NCBI GenBank assembly: GCA_015657535.1
Contig: JADHZB010000090.1
Location: forward strand, 1 to 64,000
Length of the DNA: 64,000 nucleotides
Source of the DNA: Nephromyces sp. MM_2019
Taxonomy: Eukaryota > Apicomplexa > Aconoidasida > Nephromycida
Direction of reading: 5' to 3'
Below the pieces are notes generated by a model. It was not told where the DNA came from and searched no databases. It worked only from the letters and a program-made list of their open reading frames with translations. Shown here in pieces: positions 1 through 12,720 of the stretch. Positions within the stretch are counted from its first letter, which is position 1. Each line of letters opens with the position of its first letter. The translations under genes and the position numbers were made by a program.

Positions 1-207
1 AGCAAAACTAATTGAAATATAACTATCAGCATGGTTTTACCATGAAGATGTATTATGACTCATTAGAGGCCATAATCCCTTCACTCTGTTGTACATACCT
101 ACCTAGTCTCTAGAATTAGCCTGAGAGTTTTTTGTTATTAAAATATGTTTCATCAGCTCTTTAACTTGCTTTAGAATTTTTCCATTTCCTTGAGTAACTG
201 CTGGTGA

Positions 208-1734
208 ATGTTGCCTTCGATAGTTACTCCTGCTTGCACAATATATCACACCTACTCTCCTTGCGAAAATCATTTTATAGGCATTTTTGCTGCTGAGTTT
301 GCCACTAGTGGAACTGCGTTTTGGGCTATATCACTTGGCTCCCAAGCTATCCAGTCCATCCTTGGGATCACCTGTGTCTCACCGCTTGCAGTTCCTGCTG
401 GTATAGCTACACTTATTATTGGTTCTTCTGTATCCTCTTTCGCATCACAGTTTGTAGGTGACCTGTTTAGGCAGCGGCAACGTCCAACTGGATGTTCGAC
501 GTCTTTTTGTTCTTTGTATCCCACCACCAAGGACAAGTTCGCTGGAAGGACAGCTGTAGATAATAACGATTTATTAGGTCATTTGAATCAGATTACGAGC
601 CAGGCATCTGATTTGTGGGTCAGCAATAAGCAGAACCTAATGAGTGATGCTGCGTTAGGGACATTGGTTTTTATGTGCCTAGGCGGAAAGTAAGGAAGTT
701 CCAAGTTGCTACAAACACGCGTAAATTTGGGGATTTTTTCATGTTTCTTGAGTTTCTTTCGCGTTTTTTTTCAAAATGATGATATTTTAGAATAAGTATA
801 AGGGGTTTTAGAGACTACGCATTACAAGCGGAAGGTAGGGCTTGAAGATGTGAGAGGAATTTTTGCGAAATTTGTATTAAAAAAATTTTTTTTGGATGAA
901 CATAATTGAGAGTTTCAGTAGCAACTTTGCAGGATTTTTCTTGTCTTCACAAAATCCTCTGTTAAATGCAGTGCAATATTCATTTTCAACCAGAAATCTG
1001 AAGTGTAATAAAAATATTACTTATTATCTAATTTTTACTAAATTAGTTGATTTACTGTATTAGGATTAGCCTAATTGAAAACAAAATGCGTTAGAAAGAG
1101 CTTCCCATGATATTCCTGTATTCCTCAAAATGCTGATGTCTCCTTGTCGCACGTGTTTAATTTCTTCGTGATTGTTTTTGAATAGTTTGGAATAGATTGT
1201 TCTTTTTGCTATAAATATATATATGAATTTAATATTAACCATCTTCGCTGTATTTCACACTGATTTTTGTGATTAAACGTATGTTTTGCATGTAACTTAG
1301 CGAGTGCTAGTTATGATTCAGCATCCATGTCATTCTTGTTATTGTATTAAGTATGATTATTGCCTATCTCTTCCAGACTCAACAGCTTCTCTCCAAGCAG
1401 CTTGAGTGCCCCTGGTGTTTTTAGTCAGCCTTCCCTTGCCCCTAGAGCTAATTTGAGTAGAGCCTCGCCGCAGGTACGACGCAAAATCAAACAAGTTGGA
1501 ATGAAATATGGCTGTCATACGTGTGGAGTAAGAGGCACACGAGTTAGGTGGATAGCAGATCACCAAGCTCCCAAAGCCCTCGTCATAAGAGCGAGTCGAA
1601 CTATTTTCGGAAGAATTACTGGATTTTTCAAACGACTAGTCGGTCTCTCAATTTATCAATCACAGCGATTTTATCCCCACTGCCAGAGTTGTGCTAGCTT
1701 GCAAGCAACTGCTATGCGGGTAGCTCCCGGGTAA
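208..1734 (+). CDS. Conserved CxxC-DHxxP-HCxxC zinc/HNH-like protein with hydrophobic N-terminal half (two exons)
   Basis: Exons 208-689 and 1377-1734 join across a GT...AG intron (donor AAA|GTAAGG, acceptor TTCCAG) in matching phase 2, giving 279 residues. The ATG at 208 directly follows an in-frame TGA. Residues about 35-75 are hydrophobic and small-residue rich, possibly membrane-associated. Residues 80-200 are polar with little visible structure. The C-terminal half carries YGCHTCG (C207, C210), WIADHQAP (D222, H223, P226) and FYPHCQSC (C263, C266). Two CxxC knuckles around a DHxxP centre resemble a treble-clef, HNH-type zinc site. I recall uncharacterised eukaryotic proteins with this spacing but cannot name the family. 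Nuclease activity would be inference only. An additional upstream exon cannot be excluded. Confidence 0.72.
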
Positions 1735-2381
1735 TGCTTAATCTTTATGTAAATGGGTGAAACATGGTATGCCGATCGGTGCATTTTCATGTTTAAGCTA
1801 TTATCTTGAGTGTCTTTTCATTTAGAATAGCGATGATGGATTGAGCCAGGTGAATTTCTTTAAAGTTATTTGATTAGCCTAGTCGTTCCCATAAGAATTT
1901 TCAGCGAGTATGAATGCCTATATATGATCGTCTCGTTTTGCTGCTACCTGGGTGTCAGTTCACATAAAACTGAATAGGATAAATGGAGGATTGAAATTTT
2001 GATGAAAATTAATGCTTTCTACTTTTCAACGTTTAATTTTGTAGTTTTGGCCAATTTTTATGTATTATAATTTTGAAGAATTTTTATTTAGATATTTCAT
2101 GGTTGAAAGTTAGGGTTGAAATTTTCGCTGTTACCATGAGTTGAAATTGTAGATACTACCCCATCATGGTATTCTCTTTTTTTCGTAGTTGGAAAAGTGT
2201 TTGCCCATTCTTTGATGTGACTGTATTCATTTAGGGTATGTTATTACTTGGTACTTAATTCTTTTTACAGTATGCCTTAGTAGCATATTTGGTAATCCTT
2301 TTCAATGCATCAGCACTTTTTTGCGGCGATAAGTATCCTCAACATGCCACGCTGCATAGTTAGTGCTTACTATCTAAAGTA

Positions 2382-3455
2382 ATGAGCGAAAATTTTGTGT
2401 CTCTGCAATACTCTGAATTTTTCATCATGCCGAAATCTGCTAGCGAGATTTTTAAAAAAGTGGTTCCAAGCTTGAGGGTATCCTTGAGCAGTGTCTGGAA
2501 CAATGGGTTGTTAATGGTAAGCAGTATAGTAGACCCATTCAGCCTGGAGAAAGCATGTTGAATCGATGAAGTAGTGGCCTCGGTTCTGCTTTCAATCCCA
2601 GATGGACAATTGTTCGGTGGAATAACACGGGAGCTACAAAATTTCTATACATATGCCGAAATCTCAATCGTTTCTTTTAGTACTTTTGGCTTCAATTTAT
2701 TTTCATTATTCTCCTTGAGGCATAAATAATAGCAATGACCTCAGGCATTTTAAGCAACAGCAAAGTTTTTGCAGCTCAGTTTAGTTCCTATAGAAAACGA
2801 AGTTGAGGATTTCCGCAGTGCCTAATATGTTACTTTTCAAAGAGTCTTACGCTAGCCCCAAACGCGTACTCTTAAATGAACTGCATTCAAATTATACTCC
2901 TACTGATCACATGTTATAAGGACGAAATTTTGTGCATTTCAAACTTTGCAGAGTACACAAAGGTGTCACGCATTTTCTCCAAGCAAGGCTCTATCATTTT
3001 ACCGGAGGATTTATTTATCTCACCAAGTAAGCCGGAGGAACAAGTCCTGTTACCAACTCATCTCGGTTCAAATAGATACTCATGCGCATCTCTCTTCCTA
3101 GCGGTTATGCTGGTAGCTTATGTGCCTTAGTATGTCAAGTATGTTCCGTTGTATACGTAGAGTGTTGCTTTGTGAATACGCCTATCAAAAAGAAAAATTA
3201 GGCGGCGCAGTTTCCAATGGATCCATTAAGAGCAAGCGTATGCATTATGTGTTCTACGCGCATCATTTAATGTGTTTGTGGTGCTTTTGCTTTGTTATCT
3301 AAAGACTGACTGCTCAGGAGGGAAACAAGGATGAATTGATGCTTACCAAATTGATTTACCCTGCGTTGCTTGCTAGTTCGAACTATTTGTATCTTATAAA
3401 TCATTTTAGACTTCTTTACATAATTTTGGAGCTCCATGCTCGTTTGTTAATGTGA
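2382..3455 (+). CDS. Speculative three-exon small gene, unknown product
   Basis: Candidate exons are 2382-2516 (starts MSENFVSLQY; donor ATG|GTAAGC), 2952-3026 (acceptor ACTTTGCAG; donor CAA|GTAAGC) and 3318-3455 (acceptor TGCTCAG; stop TGA). All junctions are phase 0, so the joined frame would give 115 residues. No domain is recognised. The middle exon is also open in a second frame, which weakens the model, and T-rich DNA yields open frames easily. The support is two strong GTAAGC donors with compatible phases, nothing more. Confidence 0.2.
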
Positions 3456-6400
3456 GTGCAAAGTCGCATGTTGATAGCTGCTTTCTGTTTAGCTTAGGAT
3501 GTATGTAATGAACCCTTTTAATAGGTTAGATGCAAATTGAACTTTTAAGCGCTTGTACTTACCTAGTAAACGTAGAATAGGATAAAACCAAGAATTACAT
3601 ATGTTTTACTGGATCGTCAGGGCTTATTTTCCGTCATGATTCATAAAGAGAATTTCGAGAAAAAATTTGCACATAGAGACTTGCGTAAATTTTCAACCAC
3701 TAATATAGAATTCACATGATGTCATTATGTTTGTTACTCTCTTGCACGTTTAGGGCTGTTGGATCTGTTTTTCATGCTAGGAGAGCCGCACCCTCGGCAT
3801 AATGACTGAACCAATAATGGATTATCTTGAGTACTGTCAGCCGGAACTGCCTGTTTCGAAGTCGCTATACTGTAGCTAGTTAACCCATCAGGCTAGCGTT
3901 TCAATGTACACTAGAATAGCCTTGGGAGAAGCTGTAGAGTTCTCAGGTTAGAATGAAGGCTCTTCCTCCACTTTCCCTGTACCTTGCGGCCGGAGGGAAA
4001 TAGCGAATACATATGTTGGCCAACTGGGATTTTAGCAGGAAACACTATAAATGTGCATGACTTGTAGTGAAACTAGCGGCGGCTCGCCTGTTGCATCAGA
4101 TTTGCTGGACACATCCCCTCCTGTGACCGAACTGCAACCAATGTGTGTGAGTACTTCGAATTGAAAAAATGCTTTGAGCAACAAAGGTGCGCTAGACATT
4201 GACGTCTCCTGCGCTGGATGTTATGGTACCAGACTTGTGTCGAGGCTTCATACGTGTGTTGAGCTCGAGTGGGGGAGCAGCCAGTCTGGGGCTCTTGTCG
4301 CACCAAATTGCTTTGGGGCCGCGGCGCCTGTGATAAATTGAAATATACGCGTCACTAGTCCTGCTTATATGCGTATACATTGGGCACCATCTGCACGCTT
4401 AGCCTTTGCAATCCCGCCGTCAAAGTGATAACACATTGAGTTCTTTGCAGGCCCATCGCGGCGCGGCTGCACACCGTCCACGAGCACCCTAACGGGCAAC
4501 CTTCCTAAAACGCTAAAGCGGCACGTCCACATCAACACCTTCCTACGAGCCACCACCGAACGTACGAAGTTATTCTCGACAGAAACACGTATTCTCACGA
4601 TATTAACTAGATAATGTACTAGATAAACTTATTTATAACCCGGCCGTTGCCGCCAGACTCGCTGCAGCCCGCGATTTTCTACTTGGCAACACATGATAAA
4701 GTACCATCTGGTGCCTAGTCAACCACCATACACCTACACTACATAAGGAAACTCGATAGCTGGCTTGTCGAAAACGTTCCCAATGCCGTAGCTGTTTTAC
4801 TGCTCCATCATCAGTAGCATCCCTTGGCTTTCTAATTAGCGCCAACAAAAGATCGCAGGCTCATTTCTGGAAACTACCAAGGCGAAAACGAATTACCACG
4901 TTGCAACGACAAATTCCTCGGCATGACCTCGCGTAGAGAAATGTCGCAGCGCAACCACCCCACTATTCACAACCAGCTTAATTATACATCGATCGGGAGA
5001 TATCTATGCTACCCCTCGACCACTGAGCCAGAAGTTAAGCCACCCGAAGTAAGTCTTATAGTAGTGCTGGCGACTCACTTAAATCGTAAGCGACACAGCA
5101 AATCTAGTGATACACCACTGTTCGTATCTCGAATAGACTAATATCGGGCGAAGATGTAAAGCTATACACAACATGCGAGAATAGAGTACGAACGTCACAA
5201 CGCCACAGGCTCATAAAATAGAAGCCAATGCGCGCCACTAACTTATTCGCGAATCACTCTCGCAACCCCATGGATATTCACCAAGGAACCAGATTTATAA
5301 TAGTAGTCTCAACGTGCTTAACTAGAATAGCTTCCATTGTCAGCCACTTTGCAGCGCACCACTCCCGGCGCAATTTGCCGCAACCTCGATAAGCGCATTA
5401 AAAAGCCACAAGGGAGCATATCGTAAAAATACAACTGAATGCACCCATAAGTTGTTCGAGAAAGCAACAGTGATATCAAGAACGGGATAAACTTAGTGAG
5501 CAGAAATAAACATATACCATATATAGCGAGGCAAATCGCAGTAGCACCCCTCATTCAGTATCTACCGTCACCAGCATATTGATATTATTTAAAAACCCAT
5601 CTCCATTCCACCAACCTAAAAAAGCGACTATGCGTAGCCAAAAGATAGTAATCGTCTAGACCCACAGCACGCAAATCATCCGATGGCCAATACCCAAGGG
5701 AGCGCAAAACGATATCGTCTTGCTGAAAAGATAAGCAAGCCTTTGGAAGAAAAAAATATTCATACACATTGCTCACAGTAGTACGTTGCTGCATCCTAAA
5801 CTGAGCAATTACTTCTCCACATCCCTAAAAAAATGGAATATCAACGCCAAAAAATGAACACTCATACAGTTAGTAAACATCACAGCAATATACAATGGCA
5901 CCCAAAAATAACAGACCTCAAAGGGGTCAATAGCCCTTAAATGCAGACAGCTGAAATTGGTAACATAACTTAAGCACGCCACTTTCGCACGGGAACTACC
6001 CCGAAATTCCTTTAAATCCATAAAACTAAAAATATTTATCCATCACCTGCATAGTCCTATTAGATTATTGCCGACCTCAGCACCCAGTACCCCACAAAAT
6101 CGCTCCATAGAATAGCTTCAAATATTGCTTTACAGAGGTCAGATTCGCACACTCTTGCTGTTTCCAGCAGCTTAATGGAACACCAAACAATTTTTATACT
6201 CTTGCGTGTATTTCTCGTTTAAAGGAGGTAGCACAGGACACGCAGCCAAAACTCCAAAAAAAGTAATCCCAGGATTACAGACTAAAACTACGCCTACCAC
6301 AGGCAATACAACTTGTGCGTCTTTAGAAACTCAACGACGCAGTTCCATGCGATTTAACAGTGACGAGCATCAACGCGATATCTATTCGATGCATTTAGTT

Positions 6401-8385
6401 TAACGTCTAGGTCAGAAAATACAAACGAAAAAACAGCGATCAATTCACTAACCATATGGAAAAATCGTAATACATATTTCACTTTGAGGTAGTACCAATC
6501 CAGGCGAGCCTCCCGCACGTGAAGAATGCAAGTTCAAGACAAATCGAGATATTTCATGCTTGTTCGCGAGCTTCACTTCTGCGATTGCTCTTACTAACCT
6601 TGAATGATAAATAAAAGTCACTAGCATAACCAACTTTATGTAGAATTCAGCGCTGATCCACATTTCAATTTAGACGAAGACACAATCAGCTAAAGGAAGA
6701 AATAACCTGGCACGCCTGTCCTCTAACACCCAATGGCCCACTTGGGACATGAACGCAAATAGAACACTTAAACGCATCGTGCAGGTATTTTAAGTAAAAT
6801 GGGAATACGGATAATCTTCAAAAGAAATGCACTGCATTAAAGTACGAACCATCATGCACAAAATTTCATTCCCACATCAATTTTCATGTTGCAATACATA
6901 AGCGTTGCAGCACATTTTTCATCACCATATAACCGCATGATCCGAAGGATTCATCTTTGCATCAGCCCTGCTTTTTGAAATACAGAGCCTAAAATATTCT
7001 AAAAATGATACGAAGCAGCGCATATCATTCATACAAAGCACATTAAAATAATAAAATATCTACCATGTACTATTGAGGTTCCTTAAAAAAATTCTATCGA
7101 AATATTTACGGGATATTTCGGGGTTTCATACTTCTCCCTATACGTCGCTTCGTACTATGTACACCTGGAAGTCAAGAATCTTAGGCTATAATTGGATGGA
7201 CGCTCTAGAGTTTTCATTGGACTCCAGTGGGGGATTGATAGCAACGACAAACCAAGAACGTCACAATATACCACAAGCAGACACTCAAGGAAGGACAGAC
7301 ATTGCAACCAGGTTACCACATTCTTCGCCCTATTTCGCGTATTTATGTTGCTTAAAGCACGAATACTATGGGCGTATAATCACACAGAATCCCCTTGCAG
7401 CTTGACGGGGGCTATTAAATAAAGAAGCGACGCCTTTATAGCTTGAGCAAACCTACAAGCTATACACGTTAACATGTACCGCGCTCGATCGGCGGAAAAT
7501 AATTTACCGATCAATCAGAATGAGAAACCCTACTTCTGTGAGAGAACCTGCACATGGCAAATACCAAAGCATGTTTACATATACTCATATAATTAACTTG
7601 TAAATAGAAACTCAAACTAGCTTTTGGTAAAAAAACCCACGATATATTGTACTACAAACCACGTATTCATATCACGGCTAGCATCCGATGGGAATAGCAT
7701 CATGAAGTAATTCCCACCTTACGGGCAGCAAGTACAAAGAAAATAGTTACAAACGGAAATAGGATAAAAAACTTTCAGCTTATCCACAATAACAAATTCA
7801 CAAAACGGGCTAGTACTCTTAAGCGCAATTAAGCGTGCAGATTACGTACATCGCACAGCTTAAGCAAAGATACCATATGCTTCTAATTAGGGAAATAATT
7901 TTCCGACATCCAAAGATCATATAAAGAAACAAGCAGACGATTCATATTGATGTATATATATATATATATATTAAAAATTTACTATACAAAATAAAATATA
8001 AACCTTTTTAAGAAAAATATAGCACGAGTATTCTAGTTCCCTAAAATGAAGAGATTCCAACTTGTACTAGGCGCATATTTCGTAGGTAGATCCATCACGA
8101 CCAACTTCCAAAAACGGTGCAAATTGCCAACGTTCATTATTCGAGTAACCACATTCAATACTCGTAGCATTCATCTTATAACTTCAAAAAAAAACTTGTA
8201 TATTACCCACTACGCACTTCACGTGGTATGTCAGCGGGACAAAATTCATTCAAAATTATAGAGCAACAGGACACCACAAAATCACAATTTCAACAGAATT
8301 ATCTATTATATCATACTAAAGTAAGAATATATAAAGGGATAATCCTTTACTTTGCTCAACTAGGAAACCCTAGTTCACACTGCCA
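3456..8385. other. Intergenic DNA, no supported gene
   Basis: This lies between a plus-strand gene region and the 3' end of the minus-strand CCCH gene. The top strand is T-rich up to about 4 kb and A/C-rich after that. Open frames here are short, often lack an ATG, and show no recognisable motif. A (TA)n microsatellite lies at 7953-7971. The last few hundred bases probably include the 3' UTR of the CCCH gene. Confidence 0.6.
7953..7971. repeat. (TA)n microsatellite
   Basis: About nine uninterrupted TA dinucleotides, directly visible, in intergenic DNA. Confidence 0.95.
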
Positions 8386-11300
8386 TTACTGTTCAGCGTG
8401 CTCAACAAGGCACGGATAGGTAGGAGAGTTTCCTAAGGCTACTCTCAAAATACTAGCAAGCTGTTGCTTTGATGTCTCTCCTAAGAAATGGCCTGGAAAG
8501 TTATTTCTTAGGAGCTCATAATGATCCACACCATGACCCACGTCACAAGCTGTCAGGAGCGGCTCCCCTAACTCCTTGCTCAATCCTCTAGAATACTGGG
8601 CAACGTCATGTACAGGACCCTTTGCAAAACATTGCATATTTTCAGAGGTGCGCGCAATTGCCTTTTCATGCGGCAAGTTCACCATAGCGTTGCCGCGCTG
8701 TAAGTTATCGAGATTTACTACGCAATTTCCATCCATAACGGGTGATCGGTCGGTAGACTCTCGGTTAAATATTGGATCTTTCATACGCAAGTTATTACAG
8801 AGAGTATCTTCAGGTTCAGCGTTAACATATCCAGTACCAAAACGACCAAATGTGCATGCGTCCATATCATCTAAACCTCTATTTCCGATGAATGCTGTAT
8901 CACTAAGGGCCTGATTTTCCATATCTGATATAGCGTTAAATCTTGGATCAACAGGTTTCATAGTACCCAAAGGTACATTCATATTTATATGTGAACGTGA
9001 GAAGTTGTCCCCCCTGGATTCTGCATATGTGGCTGGATTAAGTACATACTGAGTATCACGCAGATTCGCAGCTGAATCTCCATTCGTACTCACAACGGTG
9101 TTGTTTGCAGTAATTTTGTGATAATCTTCGCGGTCTTCATCCCTCTTAGTACAGTGAGAACCAGCCTGGTTATATCCATGGAGCTGCTGCAGCCCTGAAG
9201 ACCTTGCCAATCCTGCGGCAGGGTGCCTTAGATGAAGAGAAGATGGTTGGAGAACTGATGAGCTTACTCGCAAAGAATCACTTGCCGTATTAGCAGTACC
9301 GGCTTCTAGTTTGCTGGCTGAAGTAATCCCACCAAGTATATCCAAAGATTCAGCAGGGTTGAGTAAGGATTGATCAGATGAAGCCATCAACAACCTACGT
9401 CGTAATGAATGCGATAACCAGTCAAAAGTTTCCTCTGCAGTATTGGTGGCAGATACGCCTTTGGAAGACATCCTCAAACGTGAACCAACTGGATACGCTC
9501 TCTCAAGGGCATGCATATTCATTTCGGTCAGCCCACTACCGGAGGACATTGTCGATGATTCAACACCTCGAGGACCTTTCAAAATATCTTGAACGCCATC
9601 AAAATTTATAGTACTTCTGGATTCGGCTATATTTCTATCATCGTTCACAAGCAGCGCAGGACTTAATCCGGTATGAGAGGATGGAAGAGCCGGCAAATTT
9701 TCAAGCTCGCTAAATTCATCCCTTAGCAGTGAATGAAAAGAAATTGATGAACCAGGAATTCCCCTACAACTATTCAAAGCTTTCATACACAAACTCTCCA
9801 TATTAGCGCGGTTATCACTATACTTGTCGCAGCCACTACCACACTGCTTATTATCATATGACCGTAAACTCGTACTCATTAGCGAACTCCAACCATCAGT
9901 ACAATCAGGGAAACGATAACCAGGAGGAGCATAACAGTTTGTATCACAGTTTTTGATCTCGCTCCCTTGTCTAGTAGCATCCCTTTCTTCGAATTGACCA
10001 CTAGAATTAGCAAAGATCTCGGGAAAGGAACGCATCAAAGCAAGAAGATTTGGCAATTCTTCACTGAAGGCATTATCGCCGGATGAAAATGTCCTCTTCC
10101 CATCTACTGCACTATTTCCTATGCGACCCCCAGATTCCATAACAGTCGAGGGATTAAGACATTCAGTCTGAACAGCTCCCCCTCTTGTACGATACGCAGC
10201 AACTCCGGCCGCTACATTGCTCCCCAAACCTCCTTTGGTGAGCTCTTGAAATGCACCAGCTACAGGAGAAAAACGAGGGAAATTATCACTCTTGGTACTC
10301 GTAGTATTAGCCATGAAGCTTGCTACCACAGGACTTGGTTCTAATTGAGATTTATTCGCTGCCATGCTATGGGGAACTTCATAATCTGATCGAGTGCCTA
10401 CATTTGCCAATCTATCTACGACACCCATAAAGCTTTCTGAAGAGCCCTCATAATCATGCATGCCTCCTGCAGTATCTCCAAGTCGTGCTACCATCTCACT
10501 GAATCTCGAAGTATTTCTTAGGTCATCATCCACGCTATTAGTATCGTTTGTGGAACTAAAATGCGAACCTACACTCAATAGATCATCAAGATATTTTGCA
10601 TCACGCGCCTGATCAAGTGAAGCCAAATCACCCTGAGAGCTACAATTCGTAGAAATGGTATCAGTAATTACGGGACTACCTACGCAATGCATCATGCTTT
10701 GCACAAGCGCCGTCGATGAGCTTCCAGAGTTTAAGTCCGCATTGTAACCCAGCGCAACATGAGGAAAGTTTTGGGGCGATATCATATCAAAGATATATCC
10801 AGCATCTTCCACAGGGAGACCATGAACAGGCTGATCAAGTAAGATCCGGGATGAAGACTTCTCTGTTATTGCCTCAACTTCGCTACATCCGACATCATGT
10901 AGACGCGGAACACTACATGCAACTCCTTCTAGAAAGCCATCTGCCGAGTGGATGTCGGATTTCTCCAAATAAGACAGGATACCTTCCAAGGATCTCGTCA
11001 CCGCAGATCGGTGACATTCTTGCTCATAAACATAGTTCTTCGCATTGGGAAGCTGTATCTTCTGCCCCGCATAAGTAAAGCCCGTTGAATCATTCCCAGT
11101 CGGCAGCTCCATTAACTGCGTCCGGTTTACTGCTTTCGGGGTTGTGTCCGCTGATATCGTCGCTTTACTATTTTCCAAGAAAGCAATCACTTGAGCAAGC
11201 ATTTCAGTAGTCGAAACTGCTGCACTAGCATCCTCACTTACTGTAGGGGGGGAAACCTGCGCATCCCACTGAAGTCTCCCTGTGGGAGCTATTGTAATAG

Positions 11301-12720
11301 AAGCAGCATCTACTGGCCTTCTATCATCCTCAATACCCTGTATTCCACAGTTCCAAATTCCCGTATCTTCATACGCGGATCGTTCGTCATCACTTATTTC
11401 AGACTCTATTGACGTGACACCTGTATAAGGATCAGACAGCGACACTTCACTACAGCCTGCAGCACCACCACCATCCTGGTTCGCAGGATTACCTTGACTC
11501 CTAGTAGCACTCTGTTTGCGCAGGCCTTTCTTTCTTTTACTGTCATTGCGTTTTGGTAAGGGACCGCGTAGCTCCGTCATCCCATGAGCAAAGCGACAGT
11601 TCCCACCATTCTTGCACCTATCTTTGAAGAAAAAATTGCAAAGATTCATCTTGTAGCGTGAATCCATCCTAGAACCATTGCGTTTATCTTTAGAATTTAT
11701 AGAATTACTCCCCATGTTATTCTCAATATCAGGCGCAGGTGGAGGTGGAACCCCAATGGCAGTGTTCCCATCTATCAACGAACTATGCATACCTGGAAAG
11801 GTCTGTGACGTTGGCGGATTTCCACCTGATGCGACACTACCCAACCAGTTAGCAGGGAAAGATGAATTGGAATACGTATTAATATATACCTGACTGCCAT
11901 CATCCTTCACAAATCCTGGGGCGCTACCACTTCTGGGAGGATGCGATAATGCAGGTCCCGGAGCACTGCTGACGGATCCACCTAGCCGCAGGCGACCCGC
12001 CGCTACATCAGAATGTGCATAAGCTACAGGGCCATGCAGCGATGACGCAGAAAACATTAAAGTGTCATTTTTCGCGCTTAAGCCATAGCGATCACTTTTG
12101 GCGTTCGAAAGCGGGGCTACCAACAACCTCTGCGCATCTGACAAGCGCTTCCGCTGATTGACAGTGTCATTACTATTTTCCGTCGCAGCACCATGAATCG
12201 CATTTGTAGCAGCTACACTCATATTGCTGCTATTTGGAACTTTCTTCCATACATCATCGCAGGGTGCATTCACCGGTGATGGGCCACCTGACCTGCTCGG
12301 GTCATCAAAACTGGATATCTCATGTTTAATATCGTTATTAGTGGCCCAAACGCCTTTGGAACGACCATACCAAGCTGCATCCATGGGAGCAACCACCATT
12401 TCAGTTCTATTTGATTGACCATTTTGAGAAATCCTACCAGGCTGCAAATGAGACGGGGATATCTGGGGCAGATAGTGTGTTACCGGATTCTGGGCATCAT
12501 TCACTAACATGGTGCCCCTGTGAGCAGGGCTTTGCCTTTGATCTGGGCAGGCTGGTATCGAAAAGTTTTGAGTCTTGAGCAACTCGCCAGTGGAAGTTGC
12601 ATTATGGGCCTTGGCATGAGCGACAGGTAACAATCTCGTATTTAAAATTGAGTACGATCTTGCCGGCAAATTTGGAGCTGCAGTCTCGGATCCTGCGTTG
12701 TATATCTTGTACTCTCCCAT
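8386..12720 (-). CDS. Large single-CCCH zinc-finger protein (1,444 aa, single exon)
   Basis: An uninterrupted frame runs from ATG 12720 (context GCCATGG, with an in-frame TGA two codons upstream) to TAA 8388-8386. The only recognisable domain is one CCCH zinc finger, C361-x7-C369-x5-C375-x3-H379, in the segment CNFFFKDRCKNGGNCRFAHG. A basic stretch follows (about residues 390-410, KRKKGLRK), a plausible nuclear localisation or RNA-contact segment. The remaining roughly 1,000 residues are Ser/Asn/Gly/Ala-rich, with no membrane segments and no obvious coiled coil, so probably largely disordered. CCCH fingers of this spacing usually bind RNA; a role in mRNA processing or stability is inference. 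The lack of introns over 4.3 kb is unusual beside its intron-containing neighbours. Family below the zinc-finger level is not recognised. Confidence 0.85.
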   Translation of the reverse strand: MGEYKIYNAGSETAAPNLPARSYSILNTRLLPVAHAKAHNATSTGELLKTQNFSIPACPDQRQSPAHRGTMLVNDAQNPVTHYLPQISPSHLQPGRISQNGQSNRTEMVVAPMDAAWYGRSKGVWATNNDIKHEISSFDDPSRSGGPSPVNAPCDDVWKKVPNSSNMSVAATNAIHGAATENSNDTVNQRKRLSDAQRLLVAPLSNAKSDRYGLSAKNDTLMFSASSLHGPVAYAHSDVAAGRLRLGGSVSSAPGPALSHPPRSGSAPGFVKDDGSQVYINTYSNSSFPANWLGSVASGGNPPTSQTFPGMHSSLIDGNTAIGVPPPPAPDIENNMGSNSINSKDKRNGSRMDSRYKMNLCNFFFKDRCKNGGNCRFAHGMTELRGPLPKRNDSKRKKGLRKQSATRSQGNPANQDGGGAAGCSEVSLSDPYTGVTSIESEISDDERSAYEDTGIWNCGIQGIEDDRRPVDAASITIAPTGRLQWDAQVSPPTVSEDASAAVSTTEMLAQVIAFLENSKATISADTTPKAVNRTQLMELPTGNDSTGFTYAGQKIQLPNAKNYVYEQECHRSAVTRSLEGILSYLEKSDIHSADGFLEGVACSVPRLHDVGCSEVEAITEKSSSRILLDQPVHGLPVEDAGYIFDMISPQNFPHVALGYNADLNSGSSSTALVQSMMHCVGSPVITDTISTNCSSQGDLASLDQARDAKYLDDLLSVGSHFSSTNDTNSVDDDLRNTSRFSEMVARLGDTAGGMHDYEGSSESFMGVVDRLANVGTRSDYEVPHSMAANKSQLEPSPVVASFMANTTSTKSDNFPRFSPVAGAFQELTKGGLGSNVAAGVAAYRTRGGAVQTECLNPSTVMESGGRIGNSAVDGKRTFSSGDNAFSEELPNLLALMRSFPEIFANSSGQFEERDATRQGSEIKNCDTNCYAPPGYRFPDCTDGWSSLMSTSLRSYDNKQCGSGCDKYSDNRANMESLCMKALNSCRGIPGSSISFHSLLRDEFSELENLPALPSSHTGLSPALLVNDDRNIAESRSTINFDGVQDILKGPRGVESSTMSSGSGLTEMNMHALERAYPVGSRLRMSSKGVSATNTAEETFDWLSHSLRRRLLMASSDQSLLNPAESLDILGGITSASKLEAGTANTASDSLRVSSSVLQPSSLHLRHPAAGLARSSGLQQLHGYNQAGSHCTKRDEDREDYHKITANNTVVSTNGDSAANLRDTQYVLNPATYAESRGDNFSRSHINMNVPLGTMKPVDPRFNAISDMENQALSDTAFIGNRGLDDMDACTFGRFGTGYVNAEPEDTLCNNLRMKDPIFNRESTDRSPVMDGNCVVNLDNLQRGNAMVNLPHEKAIARTSENMQCFAKGPVHDVAQYSRGLSKELGEPLLTACDVGHGVDHYELLRNNFPGHFLGETSKQQLASILRVALGNSPTYPCLVEHAEQ

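Noticed and set aside
7073..7405. 110-residue plus-strand frame
   Set aside because: No ATG at its start, random-looking composition, no motif, and the overlapping frame at 7192-7422 is equally open.
10716..11078. 120-residue plus-strand frame inside the CCCH gene
   Set aside because: It is antisense to a long coding frame with an evident zinc finger, has no motif of its own, and several similar shadows occur across the same gene.
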